Of a stretch of DNA of 64,000 nt, positions 42,627 to 50,118 are shown in pieces. Source of the DNA: Roseicyclus salinarum (lineage in GTDB: Bacteria > Pseudomonadota > Alphaproteobacteria > Rhodobacterales > Rhodobacteraceae); NCBI RefSeq assembly GCF_029624655.1, contig NZ_JARRSA010000007.1:1-64000 (forward strand), in the 5' to 3' direction. The position numbers and the translations under genes are program-made. The stretch's first letter is position 1, and each line of letters starts with the position of its first letter. Below the pieces are notes generated by a model that saw nothing but the letters and a program-made list of their open reading frames with translations, did not search any database and was not told the origin of the DNA.

Positions 42627-42642
42627 TGGTGCCCCCAGAGAG
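42627..42642. repeat. att site, right copy (within tRNA-Thr)
   Basis: TGGTGCCCCCAGAGAG, the reverse complement of the last 16 bases of the tRNA gene, repeated at 29429-29444. Excision by recombination between the two would leave the tRNA intact. Confidence 0.85.
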
Positions 42643-42702
42643 ACTCGAACTCCCGACCCTCTGATTACAAATCAGATGCTCTACCAGCTGAGCTATAGGG
42701 GC
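42627..42702 (-). tRNA. tRNA-Thr (anticodon UGU)
   Basis: A 76-base cloverleaf including the encoded CCA. Acceptor stem GCCCCTA/TGGGGGC, D-arm GCTC...GAGC, anticodon stem TCTGA/TCAGA with loop TTTGTAA (anticodon TGT), T-arm GGGAG/CTCTC around TTCGAGT. Its 3' end serves as the island attachment site. It reads threonine ACA codons. Confidence 0.95.
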
Positions 42703-42711
42703 GCCGGGATC

Positions 42712-42740
42712 CAGATACGCGGCATGGGGGCTTCGCGCAA
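42712..42740 (-). promoter_or_regulatory. promoter of tRNA-Thr
   Basis: On the minus strand TTGCGC (42740-42735), a 17-base spacer and TATCTG (42717-42712), ending nine bases before the first base of the tRNA. The spacing and distance fit a tRNA promoter. Confidence 0.6.
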
Positions 42741-42850
42741 GACGGCAGCGGGGCGCAGGGCCGGGACGGCGGCCGGGGCGCGAGATTGCGTCGCGTCGGC
42801 GGGGCGTATAGGCTGTGCCGCGGACAGGGTTCGGGCGGGTTTCCCACTTC

Positions 42851-43729
42851 ATGCAGGTTGTGTTCCACCTCGGCGCGCCGTGCACAGACCACGATCTGCT
42901 CCTGAAGACGCTGATCCGGAACCGCGACGTCCTGCTCGATGCGGGCGTCGCCGTGCCCGCACCGGGACGCTACCGCGCGGTCATCCGTGAGACGTCGCGC
43001 GCGCTGAAGGGGCAGCCCGCCGCGCGCGAGGTCGAGGATGCGCTTCTCGACGCCATCCTCGGGGACGCGCCGCGCCCCGACCGGCTGATCCTGTCCGACC
43101 CGCGCTTCGTGTGCATCAACCGGCTGGTGATCCAGGGGCCGCAGATCTGGCCGATGATCGACCGGCAGGCGCAACAGCTTCGCGCGCTGTTCCCCGATGC
43201 CGACGTCGAGTTCTTCATCGGGATGCGCGATCTTGCGACGCTGGTGCCGCAACTTTTCCGGGCCTCGCGCTTCTCGGACTTCGTCGAGTTCACCGAGAAC
43301 ATGCAGCCCCATGCCGTCGCGTGGTCGGAAATGCTGCGCCGGCTCACGCGGTCCCACCCGGACTGCCCCGTGACGGTCTGGTGCAACGAGGACACGCCGC
43401 TCGTCTGGGGCGAGGTCCTGCACGCGATCACGGCCACGGGGCCCGGGCTGGCGCTGGCGGGCAAGGACGTGCTGGTCGAGGAGATCATGGATCCCGCGGG
43501 CTTCCGGCGAATGCAGGACTACCTGCGCCAGCGTCCGCCCGCCACCGAGCTTCAGCGCCGCCGCATCGTCGCGGCCTTCCTGAGCCGCTACGCGCTGGAG
43601 GACCGCTTCGAGGAGGAGATCGTCCTGCCCGGCTGGACGGAGGAGGTCATGGAGGACCTCACCCGCGCCTATGACGAGGACATGGAGCTGGTGGCGCGCA
43701 TTCCGGGCGTGCGGCTGATCACCCCCTGA
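42851..43729 (+). CDS. conserved hypothetical protein, possibly sulfotransferase-like
   Basis: A 292-residue soluble protein. The start MQVVFHLGAPCTDHDLLLKTLIRN recalls the first strand and loop of sulfotransferase-type proteins, but the P-loop is not a classical Walker A. FVEFTENMQPHAVAWSEMLRRLTRSHPDCPVTVWCNEDTP is a second conserved-looking block. I know similar proteins only as hypothetical in this order. A possible promoter (TTGCGT at 42786, TATAGG at 42807, spacer 15) precedes it. It is the first host gene right of the tRNA. Confidence 0.75.
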   Translation: MQVVFHLGAPCTDHDLLLKTLIRNRDVLLDAGVAVPAPGRYRAVIRETSRALKGQPAAREVEDALLDAILGDAPRPDRLILSDPRFVCINRLVIQGPQIWPMIDRQAQQLRALFPDADVEFFIGMRDLATLVPQLFRASRFSDFVEFTENMQPHAVAWSEMLRRLTRSHPDCPVTVWCNEDTPLVWGEVLHAITATGPGLALAGKDVLVEEIMDPAGFRRMQDYLRQRPPATELQRRRIVAAFLSRYALEDRFEEEIVLPGWTEEVMEDLTRAYDEDMELVARIPGVRLITP

Positions 43730-43867
43730 GCAGACCGGGCCGCCCGCTGGCGGTTTCCGTCCCTCGCCCCCCGGCGCCCCTTCCGGTGCACCGCCCTTAT
43801 GCCCGCGCGCGCCAGGAACGCGGCCGCACCCGCTGGGGCTGGCCCGGGCCGTCGCGCGGCCCCGGCC

Positions 43868-44140
43868 CTAGCGCATTCCAAGCGCTTCCTTGTACATCTC
43901 GAGGACCGCTTCCTCCTCGGCGATGTCGTCGGGCTCGCGCTTGCGCAGCGCGATCACCTTGCGCATGACCTTGGTGTCGTAGCCGCGCCCCTTGGCCTCG
44001 GCCATGACTTCCTTCTGCTGGTCGGCGAGGTCCTTCTTCTCGGCCTCGAGCCGCTCGTAGCGTTCGATGAACTGGCGCAGCTCGTCCGCCGTGACGCGGT
44101 AGCTGTCGGGGCGGGCGTCGGTGTCTTGCAGATCGTCCAT
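43868..44140 (-). CDS. gapR: GapR-family DNA-binding protein (DUF2312)
   Basis: A 90-residue helical protein with the DUF2312 sequence: YRVTADELRQFIERYERLEAEKKDLADQQKEVMAEAKGRGYDTKVMRKVIALRK. In Caulobacter GapR is a tetrameric clamp that binds overtwisted, AT-rich DNA ahead of polymerases and helps topoisomerases. The central heptad pattern gives the coiled coil and the lysine/arginine residues face DNA. The protein continues the family reading frame from MDDLQDTDARPDS; in-frame codons further upstream are non-coding in character. Confidence 0.92.
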   Translation of the reverse strand: MDDLQDTDARPDSYRVTADELRQFIERYERLEAEKKDLADQQKEVMAEAKGRGYDTKVMRKVIALRKREPDDIAEEEAVLEMYKEALGMR

Positions 44141-44311
44141 GAAGGCGGCTCCACTGGCTTGGGATGAGGGGATCTCGAAGCCCCCCGGATAGCCCCACGG
44201 GACCCCGCCCGCAAGAGACGCGGGCGCGTTCGGCGCTTGCCTGCGCGCCAGCGATCCGCTAGCCGGAACCGGGCCGCGAGGCAGGGCCCGGACACCGTGG
44301 AGGCGCGCGCG

Positions 44312-44527
44312 ATGGCATGGTTGGTCTTGGTCGGAACCGTGCTTGCGGTGGCGGGTCTTCTGATGCTGGGCTGGTGCATCCTGGCGGCCGTGTCGGCCAA
44401 GCGCGCGGGACTGGAAGACGACGCGCTGCGCGCGCGGCTTCAGCGCATCGTCTCGATCAACATGGGCGCGCTCCTGGTGTCGGTGATCGGCCTGATGTGC
44501 GTCGTGATCGGCGTCTTCCTGACCTGA
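44312..44527 (+). CDS. small two-helix membrane protein
   Basis: A 71-residue protein with hydrophobic helices at about 2-25 (AWLVLVGTVLAVAGLLMLGWCILAAV pattern) and 47-70, joined by a charged loop KRAGLEDDALRARLQRIVS. The start at 44312 has GGAGG eight bases upstream. No known function; it looks like a conserved small inner-membrane protein. It is divergent from gapR. Confidence 0.65.
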   Translation: MAWLVLVGTVLAVAGLLMLGWCILAAVSAKRAGLEDDALRARLQRIVSINMGALLVSVIGLMCVVIGVFLT

Positions 44528-44560
44528 CCCGACCGCCCTCGCCCGTTCGGCCGGCGCCAC

Positions 44561-44776
44561 TCAGACCGGGACGTCGTTGAACGGATCGTCCTCGGTGGGA
44601 TCGTCGCGCAGCTCGTCGGGCAGCCGCTTCGAACGCGGTTGCGGGCCCTTCCGGTCCTCGCCCTTCGGAGACGGGCGCACCTCGGTATGCGCGCCTTCGG
44701 GGCGCTGCTCCGGCCGGTCCTCCCGGCGCTGTTCCTCGTGGTCGTCGTGCTCGTGTCTGTGCTTGCTGTCGGTCAT
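44561..44776 (-). CDS. small highly charged, disordered protein
   Basis: A 71-residue protein made mostly of Asp, Glu, Arg, His and Pro (MTDSKHRHEHDDHEEQRR onward), ending DDPTEDDPFNDVPV. AGGGAG lies nine bases before the ATG. It has no fold or family that I can name. The composition could also come from a non-coding GC-rich stretch, but the ribosome site and clean start favour a gene. Confidence 0.45.
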   Translation of the reverse strand: MTDSKHRHEHDDHEEQRREDRPEQRPEGAHTEVRPSPKGEDRKGPQPRSKRLPDELRDDPTEDDPFNDVPV

Positions 44777-44828
44777 CTTGCTGCAACTCCCTGGGTTTCG
44801 TGTCCGGACGCGTCCGAAGGCGTCGGGA

Positions 44829-45071
44829 TCAATGGCTCCACGCGGCCTCGGCCGGGACCCTTGAGGCATCGGCCTCGGCATCGGCGCGGTCCTTCGGCGG
44901 GCCTTCCCCTCGCGCAGCGCGTGCGGCACACGGGCCGTCAGAGGGCGCGCCGCATGTCGGGTCCGCCGCCGCGGCGCCGAGCCGTCGCGCCACCTCACGG
45001 CCCGCGAATCGCGTCATCAGCAGTGCCGAGATACGCTGTTCCATCCCGGTGTCGAACCGTCGGCCGCGCAT
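44829..45071 (-). CDS. possible small protein, unknown
   Basis: An 80-codon frame that begins MRGRRFDTGMEQRISALLMTRF with an unusually strong GGGGGGA ribosome site eight bases upstream. The N-terminal 35 residues look protein-like (MEQRISALLMTRFAGREVARRLG); the rest is Ala/Gly/Pro-rich and may be noise. No family recognised. Confidence 0.35.
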   Translation of the reverse strand: MRGRRFDTGMEQRISALLMTRFAGREVARRLGAAAADPTCGAPSDGPCAARAARGEGPPKDRADAEADASRVPAEAAWSH

Positions 45072-45125
45072 GGTGAATTCCCCCCAAGGCCGTGTCTTGC
45101 CGGACCCCGTGCGCCCGGCGGTGTC

Positions 45126-45443
45126 TCAGCCCGCGCAGGCGCGGCAGAATGGCGTCCACGGGATCACGTCGAGCCGTGCCTCGGTGATCTCGTTGCCGCA
45201 TTTCACGCAATAGCCGTATTCGCCCTCGTCCAAGCGCTTGAGCGCGGCGCGGATGCGCACAATCTCCGTCTGGCCAGATTCGCCCAGCCGTTCGAGGACC
45301 TCGTCGGCCTCGCGCTCGACGGCGAGTTCCTCCCAGTCCTTCGACTGGTGGCTGTCGAGTTCGCTGTCGATCTCCTGCAGGCGGCGGCTGAGCGCGGCAA
45401 GGCGATCCTCGAGCTGCTCGCGGCGCTTGGCGATATCGGGCAT
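45126..45443 (-). CDS. DksA/TraR-type C4 zinc-finger protein
   Basis: A 105-residue protein. A long helical hairpin (residues 3-75, rich in Glu/Arg/Leu) is followed by the zinc finger Cys79-x2-Cys82-x17-Cys100-x2-Cys103 (YGYCVKCGNEI ... PFCRACAG). DksA/TraR proteins enter the RNA polymerase secondary channel and change promoter use. It is shorter than E. coli DksA and the tip lacks a clear DxxDxA motif, so it is closer to the short TraR/YbiI-like members. Start at MPDIAKRREQLEDRL. Confidence 0.9.
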   Translation of the reverse strand: MPDIAKRREQLEDRLAALSRRLQEIDSELDSHQSKDWEELAVEREADEVLERLGESGQTEIVRIRAALKRLDEGEYGYCVKCGNEITEARLDVIPWTPFCRACAG

Positions 45444-45693
45444 TGGCGTTCTCCCTTGCATCCGGCACCTGCCGACAACCGTGATGGTGCGCCACGCCCG
45501 GTGCCCCGGCGCACGAGCCGGGTCATGCGCCAAGACTGCAGCCGCCGCGCGCGGGCCGCATTGACCTCGATCAACACCGCGCTGCAGCATCGCGGGGACG
45601 GCCGCGCCCGTCGCCGCCGGGCCTTTTCCTCGGCCTTCGCTTCCGGCAAGGTGCGCCTCGACTGGACATTCCCTCAGAAGGACGCGCCGCCCC

Positions 45694-46125
45694 ATGGACC
45701 TCCGACCGATCGCCGACGGCTACAGCGTCGCCCCGCAGCTCGAGCCCGCCGACATGAAGGCGCTTGCGGACGCGGGCGTGGCCACCGTGATCTGCAACCG
45801 TCCCGACACCGAGAACCCCCCGGCCCTGCAGGCCGCCGCCATGCAGGAAGCCGCCGAAGCCGCAGGCCTCGCCTTCGTCTTCAACCCGGTCACGGGGGGA
45901 ATGCTGACCGAAGCCAATGTCGAGGAGCAGTCCGAGGCGATCGAGGGCTCCGAGGGCCCGGTCGTCGCCTATTGCGCGTCCGGAAACCGCTCGACCATCG
46001 TCTGGGCGCTTGGGATGGCGGGCGAGATGCCCGTGGACGAGATCCTCGCCCGCGCGTCCTCGGGAGGCTACGACCTCGCATGGCTCCGTCCGCAGCTCGA
46101 GGCGCTCGCCGCGAAGCACGCCTGA
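45694..46125 (+). CDS. TIGR01244-family phosphatase/sulfurtransferase-like protein
   Basis: A 143-residue protein of the tyrosine-phosphatase-like fold. The start MDLRPIADGYSVAPQLEPADM and VATVICNRPDTENPP are typical of the TIGR01244 family. The active-site loop CASGNRS (C-x5-R) around residue 95 is intact, so it should act as a phosphatase or bind sulfur. Elsewhere the same domain is fused to the Blh sulfide-dioxygenase-like protein. It is followed by an EamA exporter after 11 bases. Confidence 0.87.
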   Translation: MDLRPIADGYSVAPQLEPADMKALADAGVATVICNRPDTENPPALQAAAMQEAAEAAGLAFVFNPVTGGMLTEANVEEQSEAIEGSEGPVVAYCASGNRSTIVWALGMAGEMPVDEILARASSGGYDLAWLRPQLEALAAKHA

Positions 46126-46136
46126 CCGGGCCCGCC

Positions 46137-47027
46137 ATGAGCCGCCTGTCGCCCACGGCGCAGGGCATCGTAATGATGCTGACCGCGATCTTCCTGTTCT
46201 CCACGATGGACGCCCAGGCCAAGGCGCTCAGCGCGCGCTACGACGTTCTGCAGGTGCTCTGGGCGCGCTACGCGGGGATGATGGCCGTGGTCCTCGTGGT
46301 GCTGGCGCCGCGGGTCGGGCCGCTGCTGCGGACGCGGCACCTCGGCCTGCAGCTGCTGCGCTCGGGCTTCCTGTTCGCCGCGACGCTCTGCTTCTTCACC
46401 GCGCTCGGCTACATTCCGATCGGGGCGGCGACGGCGGTGATGAACGTTCACCCAGTGATCGTCACGCTCGGCGCGGCGCTGTTCCTGCGCGAGGCGCTGG
46501 GGCCGCGGCGCATCTTCGGCATCGCCGCCGCGCTGACCGGCGCGCTCATCGTGATCCGGCCGGGCGCCGAGGTGTTCACCGCCGCGGCGCTGCTGCCTCT
46601 GGGCGCGGGCATCTGTTATGCCTGCTACGCTCTGACGACGCGCTTTCTGGGGCGGGACGAGCCGATCCTGACTTCGTTTCTCTATACCGCCGTCGTGGGC
46701 AGCGTGGCGGCGACGCTCGTGGTTCCCGCGGTCTGGACCATGCCCGGTCCCGCCGACGCGGCGCTGTTCCTGACGCTGGGCGCCACGGGGGCGGCGGGCC
46801 AGTTCCTGCTGATCCGCGCGCTGACGGTCGCCGAGGCCGGCGCCGTCGCGCCCTTCGGATATGCCGGCGTGCTCTTCGCCACGCTGAACGGATATCTCTT
46901 CTTCGACGAGGCGCCCGACCGCTGGACGATCCTCGGCGCGCTTGTGATCGTGGGGGCGGGCGTCTATGTCTGGCACCGCGAAACACAGGCCCGCGCGGTG
47001 GCCGGCACGCCCCGCCCCGCGCCCTGA
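46137..47027 (+). CDS. EamA/DMT-family transporter
   Basis: A 296-residue exporter with ten predicted helices and two EamA repeats (about 8-140 and 150-285). FSTMDAQAKALS in helix 1 and HPVIVTLGAALFLREALGPRR in helix 4 are the family's typical positions. Substrate unknown. Start at MSRLSPTAQGIVMM, 11 bases after the TIGR01244 gene, so likely in the same operon; the acyltransferase follows after 31 bases. Confidence 0.88.
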   Translation: MSRLSPTAQGIVMMLTAIFLFSTMDAQAKALSARYDVLQVLWARYAGMMAVVLVVLAPRVGPLLRTRHLGLQLLRSGFLFAATLCFFTALGYIPIGAATAVMNVHPVIVTLGAALFLREALGPRRIFGIAAALTGALIVIRPGAEVFTAAALLPLGAGICYACYALTTRFLGRDEPILTSFLYTAVVGSVAATLVVPAVWTMPGPADAALFLTLGATGAAGQFLLIRALTVAEAGAVAPFGYAGVLFATLNGYLFFDEAPDRWTILGALVIVGAGVYVWHRETQARAVAGTPRPAP

Positions 47028-47058
47028 GCCTCCGCCCCCGCCACGGAGCCCCTGCCCC

Positions 47059-47991
47059 ATGTCACGAAACAACCGGACAGATTGGCTGGACCGTCTGGCC
47101 GACCGGGGCTTCCGCGGCACGGTCTGGCTCATGCGGCAGCTGCCGTGGCGGGCGCGCATCCGCACGATGGGCTGGCTTTGCGTTCATGTTCTGGGGCCGC
47201 TCGCGGGTTATTCGGCGCGCGCGGACGAGAACCTCGCGCTGATCTTCCCGCAGATGGACCGCGCGACGCGCCGCCGCATCACCCGCGAGGCGCTCGACAA
47301 TCTCGGCCGCACCATCATCGAGAACTACTCGCCCGAGGAGCAGTTGCGCGAGACCGCCACGCTGCAACCCTCGGGGCCCGGCTGGCCCGCCATCGAGGCC
47401 GCGCGCCGCCGGCGGCAGCCGATCATCTTCGTCTCGGCCCATTTCGGCAACTGGCAGGCCGCGCGCGCGGCGCTGAACCAGCGCGGCTACGACATCGGCG
47501 GGCTCTACCGTCCGTTCAACAACCCTTATGCCAACGAGCACTACGTCGAATCGATCGAGCGCGTCGGCGGGCGCGCCTATGCCCGCTCGCGGCGCGGCCT
47601 CGCGGCGTTTCTCCGGACGCTGAAGGACGGCGGACAGGCGGCAATGATGCTGGACCAGTTCGTGGCCGATGGCGCGATCCTCGACTTCATGGGGCAGCCC
47701 GCGCCGACCTCGCTTTCGGCCGCCGAGATGGCGCTGAAGCGCGACGCGCTTCTGGTGCCGATCTACGGCATCCGGCGCGCGGACGGGTTTTCCTTCGACA
47801 TGGCGATCGAGGCGCCGATCCCGCATGGCGATCCCGCCGAGATGACGCAGGCCCTGAACGACAGCCTCGCCGCGCGCATCCACGCGACGCCGGGACAATG
47901 GTTCTGGATGCATCGCCGCTGGAAGCCCGAGCGGCTGGAACGACGCCGCGCGCGCGAGGCCCGCGCGACGGCGCGCAAGGGCGGCGCCTAG
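47059..47991 (+). CDS. LpxL/HtrB-like lysophospholipid or lipid A acyltransferase
   Basis: A 310-residue membrane-associated acyltransferase with an N-terminal hydrophobic segment (about 25-50). The active-site region reads SAHFGNWQAARAAL: the family motif is H-x4-(D/E), and here the acidic residue is replaced by Gln, which could lower activity or mark a different subgroup. The later blocks GGLYRPFNNPYANEHYVESIE and QAAMMLDQFVADGAILDFMGQPAPT fit the family, as does WFWMHRRWKPE near the end. It could acylate lipid A or ornithine/lysophospholipids. Confidence 0.85.
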   Translation: MSRNNRTDWLDRLADRGFRGTVWLMRQLPWRARIRTMGWLCVHVLGPLAGYSARADENLALIFPQMDRATRRRITREALDNLGRTIIENYSPEEQLRETATLQPSGPGWPAIEAARRRRQPIIFVSAHFGNWQAARAALNQRGYDIGGLYRPFNNPYANEHYVESIERVGGRAYARSRRGLAAFLRTLKDGGQAAMMLDQFVADGAILDFMGQPAPTSLSAAEMALKRDALLVPIYGIRRADGFSFDMAIEAPIPHGDPAEMTQALNDSLAARIHATPGQWFWMHRRWKPERLERRRAREARATARKGGA

Positions 47992-47992
47992 C

Positions 47993-48721
47993 TCATTCGA
48001 GGCGCGCGGCGCCAAGGATGGCGCCGTGCCCCGCCTGCTGCACGATGACGACATGGGGCATGTCGCTGCCCGCCGTGACCTCTGCCGCGAAGGGGCGCCG
48101 GCCGTCCCACTCGGCCACCACGCGCCAGTCGCGCACCACGTTGTAGTAGTCGGCGCTGCGGCCCGCGTTCTCGCCGCGTGCGATCTCGACCGCCTCGTGC
48201 GGGGAATAGGCGACCAGTTGCACGATCATCTGCGGCGCGGCCCCGTCGGCGATCCAGCGCGCCTCGATGGCGTAGGCGGGAGGCTCGCCGTCGACGCTCA
48301 CGGCGATGCGCACCGGATCGGGCGCGGCGCGATGCGCCGCGATCAGGTCGGCAAGCTGCATCGCGCGCGCGCCCATCACGCGGTCCGCGCCGCCGACGAT
48401 GATCTGCGGCGTGTAGACGACGGTCGAGCCAGCCGCGCGACCATAGCCGTACTGCCGGTCTGTGAAGGCCGCCTGCGAGAAGGTGTCGGCCCAGCCGAGG
48501 TAGTTCCAGTAATCGACGTGCAGAGACAGGCCGATCACGTCGTCGCGCTGCACCAGTTCGGCCATCATCTCGTCGGCCGGGGGACAGGCGGAACAGCCCT
48601 GGCTGGTGAACAGCTCGACCACGACCGGGGCATCGGCGCCGCCCGCCGTCTCCTGCGCGCCCGACTGGGCCGCAGCGCCGCATGCCATGCCGAAAGCCGC
48701 CAACGCGAGAAGTCGGTTCAT
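47993..48721 (-). CDS. DUF1223 thioredoxin-like exported protein
   Basis: A 242-residue protein with a signal peptide (MNRLLALAAFGMACGAAAQSGA). The family core VVVELFTSQGCSACPPADEMMAELV carries a CxxC pair, followed by HVDYWNYLGWADTFSQAAFTDRQ and VYTPQIIVGG, which includes the cis-proline region of thioredoxin folds. The function of DUF1223 is unknown; periplasmic thiol chemistry is likely. It converges on the acyltransferase with one base between the stops. Confidence 0.88.
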   Translation of the reverse strand: MNRLLALAAFGMACGAAAQSGAQETAGGADAPVVVELFTSQGCSACPPADEMMAELVQRDDVIGLSLHVDYWNYLGWADTFSQAAFTDRQYGYGRAAGSTVVYTPQIIVGGADRVMGARAMQLADLIAAHRAAPDPVRIAVSVDGEPPAYAIEARWIADGAAPQMIVQLVAYSPHEAVEIARGENAGRSADYYNVVRDWRVVAEWDGRRPFAAEVTAGSDMPHVVIVQQAGHGAILGAARLE

Positions 48722-48832
48722 CGCCTGTAACCCCTGCTTGTCATCCCGTCTTCACTTAGAGCCCAGCCGGCCTCCACGCCAATCAAGCCTTTGCGATAGG
48801 CCGTGACAATGTCGCGCCGGGCGGCGTCCAGA

Positions 48833-49309
48833 TCACAGCCAGCGCCGCGTCCGCGCAAGGTATTCCTGCGCCTCGACGCCGAAAAGCCGTCTCAGCGCCG
48901 CCTCCTCGGGCCCGATGAAGCGTGTCTGGAGAACCTTGAAGAAGGCGAAGGGCAGGATGACGGGCGCGAGCGAGCCGAGGCGCAGGACGTAGCCCACGAG
49001 AAACAGCAGCAGACCGAGGTAGATCGGGTTCCGGCTGATCCTGTATGGCCCCTCCACGATCAGGGCCGAGGGCGTGTGGTGCGGTTCGATCGTGGTCTTC
49101 TTGCGCCAGAACCAGACCGCCGACCAACCCACCAGCGCCAGCGCGCACAGCATCAGGAGCCCGCCGAGCGCGGCGTATGCAGGACCGAACATGGCCACCA
49201 GCGGCATCCCCCGGTCGATGACGAAGGCCAGCGCCATGAAGCCCGCCAGCCAGACCGGCGGCAGGTCGGGAAACCCCTTCAGCGGGCCGTCGAGAAGCCG
49301 GCGGATCAT
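48833..49309 (-). CDS. isoprenylcysteine carboxyl methyltransferase-like membrane protein
   Basis: A 158-residue membrane protein with four hydrophobic segments. GPYRISRNPIYLGLLLFLVGY is the SAM-site helix motif of the ICMT/phospholipid-methyltransferase family, and the C-terminal GPEEAALRRLFGVEAQEYLARTRRW (about 133-157) completes it. Its bacterial substrate is unknown. The ATG overlaps the stop of the DDAH-like gene (ATGA), so it is the last of three coupled genes. Confidence 0.87.
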   Translation of the reverse strand: MIRRLLDGPLKGFPDLPPVWLAGFMALAFVIDRGMPLVAMFGPAYAALGGLLMLCALALVGWSAVWFWRKKTTIEPHHTPSALIVEGPYRISRNPIYLGLLLFLVGYVLRLGSLAPVILPFAFFKVLQTRFIGPEEAALRRLFGVEAQEYLARTRRWL

Positions 49310-50118
49310 GCCCCCACCCGCCCGGACGCCCGCGAATAGCGCAGCGACATGCACGACAGCCCGCCGTCCAGAAGCGCGGCCTGCGTGGTCGCAAGCTCGA
49401 CCACCTCGTAGCCCGCCGCGTCGAGCGTCGCGGCGGTGCGCGGGTGCCCGGCGCTCAGGAAGACCGGTGCGTTGAAGCGGATCGCGTTCGCGGACGCCTC
49501 CTCGCCCTCGGCGGTCTCGATCACGCGGTAGCCCGCGAAGCAGCCCGTCGCGGCGAGCCGGGGCGTGGCCAGCACCGTGGCCGGATCGAGCAGGCTCGAT
49601 TCCGTCTTGAAGTGCAGGATCTCGGGCGGCGTCTCGACCAGCCGCAACCGATAGCCGAGATCCTCCACCAGGGGCGCCAGCGCGGCGATGCCCTCGCGGT
49701 CCGTGCGCGCCGAAAGACCGATCATCACCTCGGTGTCCGAACACAGGATGTCGCCGCCGTCGACATGGCCGCGCGGAAGCTCCACGACCCCGTCGCAATG
49801 GCGTTCCAGCGCCGGGCGCAGCGCCGCCGCCTCGCCCGCGCGGCTCGGCGCGCCGGGCCGCAGGACGATCGCGGTTCCGTTCAGGATCAGGGCCGGGTCC
49901 TCGACGAAGACACTGTCGGGGAAGTCCTCGAGCGCATCCAGCACGACGACGCGCGCGCCCGTGGCGCGGAGTGCGGCGACGTAGGCCTCGTGCTCGGCGC
50001 GGAACGCCGCCACGTCGGGCGCGCCCCTGTCCTCGGCGCGCAGCCCGTCCACCACGCTGGCGGCCGGCGCGCGGCAGAGCGCGTGGGTGAAGGTGGTCGA
50101 GCGGCCCGTGGTCGTCAC
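49306..50118 (-). CDS. dimethylarginine dimethylaminohydrolase (DDAH)-like amidinotransferase-fold enzyme
   Basis: A 270-residue protein of the guanidine-modifying superfamily. The substrate-binding acid segment FPDSVFVEDPALI, the catalytic His in GHVDGGDIL and the nucleophile Cys in LLDGGLSCMSLRY are all present in the DDAH pattern. It should hydrolyse methylated arginine to citrulline or act on a related guanidino compound. It overlaps both neighbours by four bases, an SDR upstream and the ICMT-like gene downstream. Confidence 0.9.
   Translation of the reverse strand: MTTTGRSTTFTHALCRAPAASVVDGLRAEDRGAPDVAAFRAEHEAYVAALRATGARVVVLDALEDFPDSVFVEDPALILNGTAIVLRPGAPSRAGEAAALRPALERHCDGVVELPRGHVDGGDILCSDTEVMIGLSARTDREGIAALAPLVEDLGYRLRLVETPPEILHFKTESSLLDPATVLATPRLAATGCFAGYRVIETAEGEEASANAIRFNAPVFLSAGHPRTAATLDAAGYEVVELATTQAALLDGGLSCMSLRYSRASGRVGA

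Larger units (their letters stand above)
29429..42642. mobile_element. 13.2-kb integrative island in the 3' end of tRNA-Thr(UGU)
   Basis: The island is bounded by the 16-base direct repeat TGGTGCCCCCAGAGAG, which is the reverse complement of the last 16 bases of the tRNA including CCA. The right copy belongs to the intact tRNA gene. A tyrosine integrase lies next to the tRNA and reads inward, with arm-type repeats at both ends. Cargo: a membrane-anchored protein, hsdR-hsdS-X-hsdM, a serine recombinase, Bro-N-like and small phage-type genes. No structural phage genes or conjugation genes are present, so it is a small defence-type integrative element or satellite that may rely on another element for transfer. 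Confidence 0.85.

Noticed and set aside
29429-42642. Complete prophage
   Set aside because: Integrase and a Bro-N-like protein are present, but no capsid, terminase, tail, lysis or replication genes can be seen.
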